This document shows, in pieces, positions 55,663 to 64,000 of a stretch of DNA of 64,000 nt. The stretch is from positions 2,916,597 to 2,980,596 of the forward strand of contig NC_085104.1 of the NCBI RefSeq assembly GCF_963422355.1, in the 5' to 3' direction. The stretch's first letter is position 1. Each line of letters begins with the position of its first letter. The DNA comes from Corticium candelabrum (lineage: Eukaryota; Porifera; Homoscleromorpha; Homosclerophorida; Plakinidae). A program made the position numbers and the translations under genes. Under the pieces are notes generated by a model that was not told the origin of the DNA, did no database searches, and saw nothing but the letters and a program-made list of their open reading frames with translations.

Positions 55663-58591
55663 AGACACAGACACAGACAGACACATACATATACAAATAC
55701 ACACACACCTAAATACATATATATGATAGCATGTCCACTGATAACAGTGATGACTCTCTTTAGTGTCCTCTGTGTCTCTGGTGGGATTTAACTCCTGCTT
55801 TTGAACGGCATTCCTTGCCACAAGATTGGCAAACAAATGACTTGTTGGTAGAAACAATTTTTTTCCGTTTCTGACGTTGAGCTTGAAGATGTCTAATACG
55901 ATTTTCTTCAAACTGTTGGAGTGATGAATGGCAGAGAGATCTCCAGTTTGTTCTATGACTGGATAGTTTCTCAAAATGCAGGAAGTCAATCCCACAGGAT
56001 TTCATATTAGCCTTGATAGAATCTTTATAACGTAATTTAGGACCACCTTGATGACGATGGCCCTGTTCCAGTTGACCAAAAAGGAGTTGTTTGGGAATTC
56101 TATCATTAGGCATTCGAGACATGTGACCAGCCCAGCGAAATTGGCATTTCATAACAAGAGATTCAATGCCACTGATGTTACAACGAGATAACACTTCTGT
56201 GTTGGATATATAGTCAGTCCACTGGATTCCACATATGTGGCGAAGACATCGCAGATGAAAACTCTCCAAACTTTTGAGGTTACGACGAAGAAGGGTCCAT
56301 GACTCGCATCCGCACAATAGAACTGATAAGACTACTGCTTTGTAAACTGCAACCTTCGTGGTCAGTTTGATTTCATGCCTTTGCCAGAATCTGTTGCACA
56401 ATTTACCAAAAGCAGCACTGGCCTTTGATATCTTATGAGAGACATCTGCATCAACAGTTGCATTATTTGAAAGGAAACTACCCAAATACTTGAAATTGCT
56501 GACATAAGACAATGGGTGATCACCAATCATAACTGGAGGAGGGTTATAGTTTGAGCCTGGACGTGGTTGAAAAAGCACTTCTGTCTTTTTCAAGCTGACA
56601 CTCAAGCCAAAACGTTTAGTTGATCTGTCTAAACAGTTGACAATGTGTTGAATGTCTTCATATGTGTGACCAACTAATGCGCAATCGTCAGCAAACAAGA
56701 GTTCTCTCAGTGGACTCTTAGAAACCTCTGTTTTGGCTTGTAAGCGCCTGAGATTGAATACACCTCCAGTAGTTCTAAAGTCAACTCTCATTTAGCTGGC
56801 TGACATTCAATTTTCTAAATCTCTGGCAAGACTGGTGAGAAACAGTTTTCTTGACAGAAAGTGAAAGCTTACTACGCACCAATCTATGGTCAGAAAAGAC
56901 TGAGGCAGAAGCTCCCGCATGACTCTAGTGTGACGAACATCACTGATATCTCTCTGACGAATAATAATGAAGTCTATCTGGTGCCAATGCTTTGATCTAG
57001 GATGCATCCAGGTGGTCTTGTACTTGGTTTTCTGTTGAAACAGTGTGTTGGTGATTACAAGCTGGTACGTAGAACAAAGTGACAACAAAAGTGACCCATT
57101 ACTGTTCTCTCTTCCAATGCCGTGTTTACCAAGCACATTTTCCCATGTGCAATGATTGCTACCAACTCGAGCATTGAAATCACCTAGGACGAGCAGTTTG
57201 TCCTTCTTTGGCACAGCACCAATAATGTTACTCAAATCATCATAGAATTTCTCTTTGATTTCTTCGGAGGCGTTCATCGTTGGAGCATATGAACTGACCA
57301 AGGTTAGAAATTGACCACCAGAAAGAGGTAGGCGAAGTGTCATTAAACGATCATTTATTCCCCTTGGTAGTATGTCGAGACTACCCACCAAGGAGGATTT
57401 GACAGCAAAACCTACACCCGATTGTCGTGTCGCATTTGAAGGACGTCCTTTCCAAAAGAATGTGTAATCTGTACCGACTTCCTCAAGTTTTCCTTCATCC
57501 AACAGATGGGTTTCACTTAAAGCAACAATATCAATGTCATAGCGACGAAATTCCTTTGCCAGAATGGCTGTTTTACGTTCCATTTGCTGTTGCGTGTCCA
57601 GAAGCGAGCGAACATTCCAACAGGCAACAGCGAGGTTATGCTTCACTTTATTCCGACCGCAATATTGGATGCCCAACCAACCGCGGTTAGCTGGTAGGGA
57701 CAAAGAGGGTGAGCTTTGTTTAGGCCACCTTTTCTAGGCCCTTCCTCGAGTGAGGTGGGCAGTGCTATCCCTAAATAGTGCTGCCCAGCCATACCAGCAG
57801 GACCGAGTGTGAACTTGACCCCGCTTAATTCACAAACGACCATCTTACTGGTACCGCTCACGTTCAGAATCATGGCTAACGACTCCCAGCGCCATCCTAC
57901 GCCTGCCGCCGTCACCATTCCTCCATCGCCGTGAGACTTTGGAAGAAACAGAAAAATTCCAAGAAAAACAAAAAGCGACACAAAAGAGAAACCTGCACGT
58001 GGAATAGATTAAAGTGAATAAGGGATGTGCATGCCCAGATCCACTCTCTCGTCTTGAAATGCCTTCTATCCACTGGGGCTAGTAATAGCAACAAGTAGAA
58101 AAGCAGAACAAGAGGCAGTGGCTTGCCAGAAGCACGTTTCGGTCTGTGCAACTGCCAGAAGAGTATGCCACATTACCTTGCTGAAGTGCCTGATTCTTGC
58201 TGTAACTGTGAGTGCCAGCCACACCAGACTTCCAAAATTTACCGTCACATTTTGCAGAACTTACACAGCAAAGACGGTAGCATATTGGCTTAATGCTCCT
58301 ATAGCTGTAGATTGTTACACAACTGAGTTGCATTTGGCACTGACGTTTTTTAATTGGCGGCCAGTACTCGCCATGTCATAATGTCGTTATAAAGCTTTGT
58401 GAGCTTTTTATTGAGACAAAGGCGCCACCCCCAGACTCACTCACGCTCTGCTAACATTACCGCTGTTGGTCCGCGACTGCTTATTCGTCACGAAGTACCC
58501 TGCTTATATCGCAGCTAACCTTTATATCTAAAGGCTGTTCCACTATCCGCCACCAGTGGACGCGCCCAGTAGCAGACAGCTCTGCCTTGGG

Positions 58592-58634
<43 letters not shown>

Positions 58635-58696
58635 CACACATACATACATACATACATACATACAAACATACACAGACACATACACACAGTGACACA

Positions 58697-58753
<57 letters not shown>

Positions 58754-59889
58754 GCAAACACACACAGCACCCTCAAAATCCACCCACACCATATCCTAGT
58801 GCACGTCCACTTGACCGTATTCCGACTCTCTGTATATTCAGAGGCATCACGTCAGTCATCGATAGTAGCCTGGATGGAGCAAATGGCCCCAATTACAGTT
58901 GCGACTTTCAAGGTCTTACTTTAACTTTAGCAGCTTTGCTCATTTAGTGTTGGAGGCCCACTGATCCATCACTGTTTCTTGGAAAGCCACTCTCACTCAC
59001 TCTAACTTTCTCACACGAATTTTCTACCTTGCTAGTGTAGATCCAGTACAATACAATACGTGCAGTAATCAGTAGAGTGGGGGTCCGCTCCGTGATGGTT
59101 CTCCGTGACCCCATCACGTAGAGTCTATGTTAAAAACTGTCTCACCTACTAAGTGTGCATACATCACTTACATGCCCCTTTCCGGTATACAAACACCTCT
59201 AGTCTTCACACTTCTTCATTTAGACCTTATTGTCCCAGTCAGTTGCAAATATGGAGGCCGAGGTAAAGGTCTGCCTTCTAACAACTTGCAGAGAAGCAAT
59301 TGTAAACTTATAGGTCTCCCGTTCTACTAATTTTGAGTGGTAGCCTCTTGAACACTATCTCAAAAAATTGTGATAAAATTAGAACGCGTCGCCCGAGTCC
59401 CTAAACACAGAGAGGACAAACGTGTCTTAAACGTACCGTTGCATTGATGTAGATTGAGAATTCGTAGGCCTTTGTTGCATCGATCATGACAAGCGAAGAT
59501 ATCGATTCGCAGTCGCAATACTCTAGAATTGCAACATAACGCCTTAGTTCATCATCTGGAGTTTCATACAAAGCCTCCTACTTGTATTTACGCTGGTATT
59601 GTCTTTTTGTGTACAGTAGGCAGCACGAATTGTTTTGTGGTTTATCCACTTAGTAATCACAACTTTGGATTGGAATGGATGCCAGAACGACATGTTCTGA
59701 AAGTACTGATCCTTCAAGAGGTTCTCAGGTACAATGTCCTCTTCTACCTCCTTCTCTTCTACAATGTCATGTCCATATGCCTAGAGAACGAACACACGCT
59801 CATAAACCGAACACAACGCAAGAGTTATAGGAATTCCGTACTTGGTAAAGGAGAAAGATGGTGACGCAAACGAGGCAAAGCGTCTTCAT
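54310..59889 (-). CDS. Array unit 6: intact, divergent two-module secreted protein (421 aa)
   Basis: Exons 59842-59889, 59582-59780, 59437-59522, 54985-55462 and 54310-54764 sum to 1266 nt in one open frame. Phases are 0, 1, 0, 1, as in unit 5. Residues 1-16 (MKTLCLVCVTIFLLYQ) form the signal peptide. Exon 2 is 69 nt longer than in unit 5 because of an acidic insertion (DIVEEKEVEEDIVPEN) just after the signal peptide. Module 1 then has CTQKDN, YCDCES, AYEFSIYINAT, NYFGFRVYDSNKEYI and RFGSCYYGTGRL. Module 2 has CYYPWGV, TYEFSVWIL, NNFLGFQAF, RFGTCYGDGENAG and the C-terminus VVQFNLQP. Donors are GTACGG, GTAGGA, GTACGT and GTGAGT. Intron 3 is 3974 nt and carries a LINE remnant in the same orientation (55692-57990); intron 4 carries (CA)n. 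Lower identity to the other units marks it as an older lineage. Function is unknown; extracellular binding is a reasonable guess. Confidence 0.82.
54893..54960. repeat. (GT)n microsatellite within intron 4 of unit 6
   Basis: A GT tract on the plus strand, (CA)n in the gene's sense, ending in GCGTGCGTGCG close to the splice donor at 54984. Confidence 0.95.
55582..55690. repeat. (CA)n/(CAGA)n microsatellite at the LINE 3' end
   Basis: A CA tract with ACAG units, lying directly after the 3' end of the minus-strand LINE. It may be the element's microsatellite-like tail or the insertion site. Confidence 0.9.
55760..56791 (-). pseudogene. C-terminal reverse transcriptase with zinc finger, N-terminus deleted
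   Basis: A 343-codon open frame beginning MRVDFRTTGGVFNLRRL. The catalytic palm motif appears as ELLFADDCALVGH (FADD in place of the common YADD). Thumb and post-RT motifs follow (LKKTEVLFQP, YLGSFLSNNATVDAD, LLCGCESWTL, CLRHICGIQWTD, QFRWAGHMSRMPNDRIPK). The end carries a C2H2-like finger, CQSCGKECRSKAGVKSHQRH, thought in related elements to bind nucleic acid. The frame is open with no inner stop, which suggests fairly recent activity before the deletion. The fingers and first palm motifs of RT are missing, so it cannot be active. It reads in the same phase as the endonuclease frame, separated by two stops within 15 nt (TGA and TAA). Confidence 0.85.
56807..57703 (-). pseudogene. LINE apurinic-like endonuclease domain, frameshifted
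   Basis: The frame carries the exonuclease-endonuclease-phosphatase motifs in order: ACWNVRSLLD (metal-binding Asn), IVALSETHLLDEG (catalytic Glu), VSSYAPTM (Tyr), LLVLGDFNARVG (Asp and Asn) and WHQIDFIII (Asp). The last conserved motif, SDH with the catalytic His, is found in the +1 frame at about 56882-56912, so a one-base loss near 56915 separates it from the rest. The family's role is to nick target DNA and prime reverse transcription. No ATG starts the frame: the first codon here is TTG, and the true start probably lies upstream in the element's leader or at an inner ATG. Confidence 0.82.
57991..59436 (-). other. Remainder of intron 3 of array unit 6
   Basis: No gene recognised. It holds a (TA)n(CA)n microsatellite at 58594-58760. 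The part next to exon 3 has little similarity to intron 3 of the other units, in keeping with the divergence of this gene. Confidence 0.5.
58594..58760. repeat. Compound (TA)n(CATA)n(CA)n microsatellite
   Basis: A TA run (58594-58630), CATA units (about 58631-58672), then CA (about 58700-58748). Confidence 0.95.
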
Positions 59890-60330
59890 GGTCGAGTTGC
59901 ACAGCTGTGAGCACACGGTAGAACAGATTGTGAGAATGAAAGTGGTAATTACTATGCTTTCTAGCCCTTGCCGTGCAACTATATGTAGCCACTCTTGTCT
60001 CCTCCTCTAACGCTAACACAATATTGGCAAAAGCGATAGCACAGGCTGTTTGCTAGGCACTAATGATCGACTGCTCAATCAATTGATAAAGTAAACAGTC
60101 GGATAATTGATGTGACACATCACCACTCCATCTACTCAAAATAGTAAACGCGACGTCTGCGTAGTCTGGGCTCACGTTTTGTTTTATTCTTGCTGCTGCA
60201 AGTGTCTCGTCATTTTGTATTCACTCGTCGAGCAGACGACAAGCTGCAGACAACCGTACACACAAGACGGTGTGAAAGCAACGTGCAATGACGTCAGCAC
60301 GTTCTCGGAAACTAGCAGCAGTAGAGCAGA
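59890..60330 (-). promoter_or_regulatory. Leader and proximal upstream region of unit 6
   Basis: It partly matches the other units' leaders ('gtctcctcctctaacgctaa' at about 59996-60015). A likely leader intron acceptor, TGTGCTCACAG, lies near 59904-59914 on the minus strand. No TATA box was recognised. Confidence 0.4.
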
Positions 60331-60974
60331 AATGGGACATTCTCGAGAAACAACCGCCATCCGGATGACTTGCCTATACATATTTGCTCAACTTAGGGTC
60401 TCAAAACTCAGTGACACTCTGGAATTTCTGTTTCGTCGTATTCTATTTCACAGCATGTTTGACTGTATCACATGTTAACATATTGTTCTCTTCACCACAC
60501 ATCAGTGTTCCGGTTCTATCAGGTAGACTTGTCAGAACTTCACACCTACCTCTCACCATTAAAATTACCCACAAAACCCTGCAAATTGAAGCCGTCGCTG
60601 TGTGTCTCAATAAACGAAGTGTTTACCACGAAAGCCTAGAGACCGTTTCGTATGATACATAAGGTGTAAATTGAGGGACCCATTTAAAATTTTCCACTTC
60701 CCGATCACCCTATATTAATCGAAATGATCACATTTCGAGGCCTTGTTGTAATCTTTGTCGCTAGACTTTTGTAACGACTCTTTAAACAAAGAGATTTTCT
60801 AGATAGATTTTGGAGAAAATAGGAAGAGATTCAGTCCTGCTTCCATGCCAAAGCAGCAGATGGTATTTCCGCACAGGTCATGAACACACAGAGTTTGTAC
60901 AGTTTAAACTTACATATACTCTGTTGTCATGATGTCTAGAGAGTGTATAGTATGGCGTGCCATTTTTGTCAAAA
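60331..60974. other. Gap without recognised gene
   Basis: AT-rich sequence. Short frames show no motifs, and no shared repeat was noted. Confidence 0.4.
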
Positions 60975-61195
60975 TTAGACAATGAGATGAGGCGATGAGA
61001 TCATGCGATGAGACAATGAGATGAGGCGATGAGACAATGTGATGAGACCATGCAATGAGACCATGCGATGAGACCATGCAATGAGACCATGTGATGAGAC
61101 CATGCGATGAGACCATGCGATGAGACCATGCGATGAGACCATGTGATGAGGCAATGAGACTGTAATATGAGACTGTAATATGAGATTGTAATATG
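60975..61195. repeat. Minisatellite of ~10-11 bp units
   Basis: About twenty degenerate units of the type 'atgagaccatgcg', with a diverged right end of 'actgtaatatgag' units (61160-61200). Minus-strand frames of His-Gly-Leu-Ile-Ala-Trp-Ser repeats are translations of this array. Confidence 0.9.
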
Positions 61196-61776
61196 AGACT
61201 GCATCAATATAGGATTACGGCAGATTATCGCATGCACAACTGTATAGCACTGGGGAGACTGCATTATATAATTTTATTATATGGGCGTGGTCGGGTACGC
61301 AATATGAGCCAGTTACAGCGCTTGTACAGGTCACGTGTAGGTAGAATATAACCGATAATCCAGCCACTGTCATAGCAACAGAATATACCCTGGCTATATT
61401 TCAGAGTAAACATCAGGCTTGAATACAATACACTAAATGTCATTTAGTCTATTAGCATCTTTTCTTTATAAAAACTTTCACAAACTATTAGCTACCAAAC
61501 ATAACACAACACACTTAGGGCAGTAACATAACACCTATTACATCTACTAATTACGTCAGCAAGGTTACAAGCACAAACAAGTTATTTATTGCTTGTTGCC
61601 CATGTAGAATGTAACGCTGCAATTTGAAAAGTGGAAGGAGAGTGCAGGTGTTGCTGCTTCACATGACCTGTCCCATTTAGCAGCATTGCAGGGGCTGTTC
61701 TCCTTGTCGTCACTAGTGGGTGTTGACTTCATGCAATCCATGCGCATACAATAAATTACATATTACATAGATATGT
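61196..61776. other. Gap without recognised gene
   Basis: No gene or shared repeat was recognised between the minisatellite and the hairpin at 61777. Confidence 0.4.
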
Positions 61777-61912
61777 GGTGTTTATGGCATTATTGACACC
61801 TCGGCCTCAGAGATTATCGCCTCAATAATTGAACCTCGCCTCCGGCTCGGTCAACTATCTCGTTTTATAATCCCATGAGGCCTGGGCTCAATAAATGCCA
61901 TAAACACCAACT
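61777..61912. repeat. Short palindromic hairpin element, ~135 bp
   Basis: The left half 'ggtgtttatggcattattga' pairs with the right half, which ends 'aataaatgccataaacacc'. The inner parts ('cctcggcctcagagattat' and 'ataatcccatgaggcctggg') also pair, leaving almost no loop. It has the size and form of a small MITE; flanking duplications were not resolved. Confidence 0.6.
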
Positions 61913-62231
61913 ACCCGTGTAATAACTAATACGTATTTTATCTACTACAGATGCTCTAGTTTTTGAAGATTTTTTCACCCGTGTTCTTGTGTGATTGCAT
62001 CAAGTCTTCGTTTTTGAGCTCCACAAAATCAATTGAAGTGCATACTCTCCCACGTTTCTAAATCTACCAACAACACATGCAGTATGTAGTCTTTGGTAGC
62101 TGGTTGGAGAGTTACAACATGTCGTATATATTTTGTACGCTTTAGACACTCGCTGCAACTTACTCTATTTCTATACTACAATTGATTGGGTTGTTGAAAC
62201 ACATCTAGATGGAGACTACGTGTAATTGACA
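61913..62231. other. Gap without recognised gene
   Basis: No gene recognised. The last 8 bp (62224-62231, aattgaca) would be the left target-site duplication of the hAT element that follows. Confidence 0.4.
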
Positions 62232-64000
62232 CAGGGCCGGCGGAGCCTGTAAGGTTCGTCCGGCCATGGTCGGAACAATATTTGAAAGTAGTAGTTCCAC
62301 CAGCAGACAAAAGCAAAGAACTTCCGGTAAACGGTATAGGTAATTAAATATATTTGTATTTAATCGCCCTGCTGGTGGAGGAAATTAAAGAATTCTATGA
62401 ACAGTTAATTACTGGCAGGGCCAAATCGAAGTAACTCACCAAGTCCATGTTAGACTGACAGTGTGCCTGAAGTAGGCGGAAACGTTCCGGAAGTCACTAG
62501 GAAGACGGCTTACAGGAAGTAGTAGGTGTGTCCCAGTCAGGTAAGAGGTCAGCACATGCGTGATCACTGGACAGTATGTCGTCTTCTACAGAATCTGCTC
62601 AGTCTTGTCTACCTAAAGTTCCAAGTCCATCATATCAGCCAATGCCCGGTTTCGTCTTTCCAAAGCGTAGCTTCGGTAAGAAAGTAGTCGTCAGGCGATC
62701 GTCTCAGTCGCATTGGTTTGAGAAGTTGAAATGGCTGCAATATTCCACTAAGGATGATGTCGTCTTCTGCCACGTGTGTGTGGTAGCGTTGCAGTCGAAG
62801 AAGATCAAGTGGCAGAAGGGGACCCTTCCTTTGTATCAACGGGGTTTTCCACCTGGAAGGAAGTCACGGTGGCATTCAAATCTCATGAATCGTCGTCTTG
62901 CCACAGGGAGGCAATGCAAATGATCGTTGAATTGCCCAAAACCTGCCCAGATGTAGGTGAGATGCTGTCTAGAGAGCACGCAACTGAGAAGGGACAGAAC
63001 AGAGAATGTTTACTCAAAATCATCTCCAATTTGAAGTTTTTAGCCAGACAGGGATTACCTGTTCGAGGAGATGGGGATGAGACTGACTCTAACTTTATTC
63101 AGTTACTGAAGTTAAGTGGTCAAGATTATAGTCTACTAAAATGCTGGCTGACTAGAAAGTCAAGCAAATATGTATCTCATGACATGCAAAATGAGTTCAT
63201 AAAAATCATGGCATAGTCTATTCTTCGAGAAATAGCTGAATGTATTCAGAAGTCTACATTTTTCTCCATCATTTGTGACGAATGCACAGACTCATTCAAC
63301 AGAGAGCAGCTTGTACTATGTATTCGCTGGATTGATCATGGCAATTTGGAGCCACAAGAGGATGTCACTGGTATGAACCAGATTGATGACATCTCAGCAC
63401 ATACCATTGTCAGTATCATCAGACATATGTTGGTGCGCATGAACTTCTCACTGTCAAGATGCCGAGGGCAATGCTATGATGGTGCTGCCAACATGAAGGG
63501 TGGGAATACAGGTGTTGCAAAGCAGCTATTGGATGAAGAACCCCGAGCCTTATACACCCATTGCTACGGGCACGCGTTGAACTTGGCTGTTGGGGATGCT
63601 GTAAACAGTGCAAAATGATGAAGGATGCACTGGACACCACTGATGAAGTCTCAAAGCTTGTGAAGTACTCTCCAAGAAGGGATACTGCTTTGCAAAAGTT
63701 GAAGGAAAGTCTTGCACTAGACACCCCTGGCTTCCGCACATTATGTCCAACAAGGTGGACGGTCAGGGCAGACTCTTTGAAGTCAGTAATTGATAACTAC
63801 TGTGTTGTGCAGGAGCTTTGGGTGATGTCCGAAGACTATGTATCTGATCCTGCTATCACGGACCGCATCATTGGCGTTCAATTCCAGTTTAAAACGTTTC
63901 GATATTTGTTTGGGGTCGCTTTGGGACAACTAATTCTGAGGCATAGTGATAACTTGAGCAAGACCCTACAATCACCCAAGTTGTCTGCTGCTGAGGGTCA
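62232..64000 (+). mobile_element. hAT-type DNA transposon, 5' part
   Basis: CAGGGCCGGCGGAGCCTGT at 62232 has the CAGGG start typical of hAT terminal inverted repeats. The transposase frame follows after about 340 bp of non-coding sequence. The right end lies outside the window, so neither the inverted repeat nor the 8-bp duplication could be confirmed. The coding region is broken, so this copy is inactive. Confidence 0.65.
62576..64000 (+). pseudogene. hAT transposase, ZMYM1-like, frameshifted and truncated by window end
   Basis: The start at 62576 (MSSSTESAQSC) leads into a TTF-type zinc finger: WFEKLKWLQYSTKDDVVFCHVC supplies the Cys pair, and SHESSSCHREAM (about 62880-62915) the His/Cys part. 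A frame change lies between them near 62815-62825. The RNase H-like core begins with IICDECTDSFNREQL (first catalytic Asp, about 63268-63312). The second Asp is in CRGQCYDGAANMKG (about 63460-63500), then the family signature YTHCYGHALNLAVGD. A TAG interrupts at 63214-63216 and a further shift occurs at about 63614, after which PTRWTVRADSLKS is readable to the end. The third acidic residue and the dimerisation domain lie beyond 64000. The family cuts and pastes its element with 8-bp duplications. At least three lesions make it inactive. Confidence 0.82.

Larger units (their letters stand above)
55692..57990 (-). mobile_element. Non-LTR retrotransposon (EN-RT type), internally deleted
   Basis: A 5' leader (about 57710-57990), an endonuclease frame (56807-57703) and the C-terminal half of the reverse transcriptase frame (55760-56791) are followed by a short 3' UTR ending in TG-rich sequence. 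It lies in intron 3 of the array unit 6 gene, in the gene's direction. The element has lost the segment between the endonuclease and the RT FADD motif, so it cannot mobilise itself. The clade was not assigned; endonuclease plus a C-terminal C2H2-like finger fits several CR1/L2/RTE-like groups. Confidence 0.85.

Noticed and set aside
57643..57981. 112-codon minus-strand frame (MSLFVFLGIFLF...)
   Set aside because: It overlaps the LINE leader in another frame than the endonuclease. The hydrophobic start looks like a signal peptide, but no supporting domain or copy was found.
60975..61195. CRISPR-like array
   Set aside because: Units are contiguous without unique spacers, and the context is a eukaryotic genome.
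60910..61264. His-Gly-Leu-Ile-Ala-Trp-Ser repeat proteins
   Set aside because: They are translations of an 10-11 bp minisatellite, without start context or flanking conservation.

Overview
The window looks like a repeat-rich stretch of an animal nuclear genome, most likely a marine invertebrate; the species cannot be named from the sequence. The evidence is interrupted coding sequence with GT-AG introns, long (CA)n/(GT)n microsatellites, tRNA-derived SINE-like repeats, foldback MITEs, a non-LTR retrotransposon, Ty3/gypsy debris and a hAT transposase. There is no bacterial-style gene packing, no operon and no CRISPR array.

The backbone is a decaying tandem array of one gene family, always on the minus strand. 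Each unit encodes a secreted protein made of two homologous ~190-residue modules. The full model has five coding exons: signal peptide (48 nt), exon 2 (124-199 nt), exon 3 (always 86 nt), exon 4 (~480 nt) and exon 5 (~452 nt), with intron phases 0, 1, 0, 1. I find seven loci: a 5' half (4226-4615), a pseudogene (20341-23134), a frameshifted copy (28295-31669), an exon-4-only relic (36978-37478), a broken copy (39583-42413), and two copies that assemble into uninterrupted reading frames. The intact ones are 43909-46594 (399 aa) and 54310-59889 (421 aa). A 3'-flank-only relic lies at about 52540-53203. All copies that keep exon 4 carry a pure (CA)n tract (sense strand) just downstream of the exon 4 splice donor.

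Layout: 1-1060 Ty3/gypsy integrase remnant; 1624-2447 foldback element; 2990-5240 partial array unit; 5325-8062 microsatellites and SINE copies, one split by a 1-kb TTAA-flanked foldback; 8616-10600 second Ty3/gypsy relic cut by a (GGGA)n tract; 10860-12260 dispersed composite repeat; 12404-17760 a large decayed intronless gene with XPG/FEN1-like acidic motifs and a C-terminal tesmin-type CXC domain; 18985-31900 array units, two foldbacks, SINE and microsatellites; 32564-35301 two more inverted-repeat elements; 35300-47000 array units including the first intact gene; 47200-54100 SINEs, composite repeats and an unidentified 890-bp insertion; 54310-59889 the second intact gene, whose third intron carries a deleted non-LTR retrotransposon; 60975-61195 a minisatellite; 62232 to the end, the 5' part of a hAT transposon.

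The two intact genes are the only loci likely to make protein. Several insertions (the TTAA foldback and two TAGCCTC-ended foldbacks) can be read against uninterrupted paralogous copies in the same window, which gives direct empty-site evidence for transposition.
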